A stretch of 14,088 nt of DNA. Source: Kiritimatiellales bacterium. Lineage in GTDB: Bacteria > Verrucomicrobiota > Kiritimatiellia > Kiritimatiellales > Pontiellaceae. The stretch is from contig DAOUQA010000035.1 in assembly GCA_030625905.1 (NCBI GenBank), positions 1-14,088 on the forward strand, given 5' to 3'. Positions 13,580 to 14,088 of this stretch are shown here, piece by piece. The notes beneath the pieces are model-generated. The model was given only the letters and a program-made list of their open reading frames with translations, had not been told where the DNA came from and ran no database searches. A program made the position numbers and the translations under genes. The stretch's first letter is position 1, and the number at the start of each line of letters is the position of its first letter.

Positions 13580-14088
13580 GGAATCCAATCTACCTGTGTG
13601 ACGTTTAAAAACCAATCATTTTGATGGTATCTCGGGGGGGGGCTTCGCATGATGTGGCCATTCTAAATCTAGAGAGATAGATTAGGAATTTCCCGGTTGC
13701 TGTTACGATTATTTTTTCCTTAACCTTCGAGGCCGTGTCTTTGACCGAGAAAACCAATAACCCATACCGAGCAGATATGAAAACACGGCCGCCTAGGCGG
13801 AATACGACGACAAAAACAATAAATTCAAGAAGGCAAACTGCCGCTGCAGGCCGTGGGAAAGCGCAATAAGCGCTGCGGCGTTGTTGAAATAGGGGAAACC
13901 CTTCTCTTACTTTCGGCTCACCAAGTAGCTAAAGAAGTCTTTACATCCGGGATTTAATCTGTTCTACTTGTTCCACTTTAACGTATTAAAACAGGTGCGG
14001 GCAGTATGGGAAAGATAACCAAGGTTTTTTGGAAAATGTGTCTCATTAATAGTTAGGCGCTACAATCGGGTGAAGGTACGAATGGGTG
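13580..14088. other. Gene-poor region upstream of ligA
   Basis: I find no convincing gene in these 509 bases. The part next to ligA (13580-13730) is presumably its promoter/leader on the minus strand. It contains a run of nine G (13634-13642; C on the ligA strand) and a small inverted repeat AATCTA-GAGAGA-TAGATT (13666-13683). No strong -35/-10 pair stands out. A 44-codon open stretch on the plus strand (13823-13957, encoding GVVEIGETLLLLSAHQVAKE) has no good start or ribosome-binding site and may be a gene remnant or chance. The final 100 bases contain only a 16-codon ATG frame. Confidence 0.5.
13731..13800. repeat. Inverted repeat plus CCGCCTAGGCGG palindrome
   Basis: GGCCGTGT (13731-13738) and ACACGGCC (13783-13790) are perfect 8-bp inverted repeats around a 44-base AT-richer loop. 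The right arm overlaps the perfect 12-bp palindrome CCGCCTAGGCGG (13789-13800), followed by AATACGACG. This palindrome and its GGAA-TAC flank resemble the arms of the element at 1962-2026, so it may be a partial copy of the same family. Confidence 0.5.

Noticed and set aside
13580..13615. Upstream in-frame TTG (13615) as the ligA start
   Set aside because: It would add 12 residues atypical for LigA; the ATG at 13579 gives the usual N-terminus length.
14052..14062. AGTTAGGCGCT, similar to an integron recombination core (GTTRRRY)
   Set aside because: A single 7-base match is expected by chance. No matching RYYYAAC partner with an inverted-repeat arm is visible upstream and no integrase is in the window.

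Overview
This 14 kb window looks like chromosomal DNA of a diderm (Gram-negative type) bacterium. It encodes an outer-membrane BamA, an NAD-dependent DNA ligase and a classical ribosomal-protein/replication operon. The gene set, GC-rich codon use, TTG starts and abundance of short dispersed palindromic repeats suggest the PVC side of the tree (Kiritimatiellota/Pontiella-like). That placement is an inference from general resemblance, not a demonstrated one.

Layout. Positions 1-1952 hold the 3' part of a fused aminodeoxychorismate synthase/lyase gene (pabB-pabC, folate pathway), whose real start lies before the window, followed by a tiny membrane-protein gene that overlaps it by 4 bases. After a palindromic repeat (1962-2026) and a good sigma-70-like promoter (2052-2080) comes one long co-directional transcription unit: tRNA-Gln(UUG), prs, rplY/ctc, pth, rpsF, ssb, rpsR, rplI, dnaB, bamA (2148-9624). 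Spacing is tight throughout and rplI/dnaB overlap. The unit combines nucleotide precursor supply (PRPP), ribosome assembly, peptidyl-tRNA recycling, ssDNA binding, the replicative helicase and outer-membrane assembly.

An IS110-family element sits tail-to-tail with bamA. Its transposase (9645-10571, minus strand) ends only 20 bases after the bamA stop. The roughly 200 bases upstream of the transposase are rich in strong hairpins and are a good candidate for the element's bridge RNA. Next to it (10780-10841) is a perfect 15-bp inverted repeat interleaved with a 7-bp one, which has pseudoknot topology. Beyond are two minus-strand genes, a YhcH/EbgC/NanQ-like sugar-anomerase-family protein (10991-11437) and ligA (11528-13579). 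Between them is a 16-bp-arm inverted repeat that contains the ligA stop codon. The last 500 bases (13580-14088) carry no convincing gene.

The most unusual observations are: (1) the pabB-pabC gene carries at least two, probably three, in-frame low-complexity insertions that look like dispersed intergenic repeats turned into protein, one built on a 17-bp tandem repeat whose three copies preserve frame; (2) the structured leader of the IS110 element and the pseudoknot-like repeat beside it; (3) several different palindromic repeat families in one small window. No CRISPR array, integrase, toxin-antitoxin or recognisable defence system is present.
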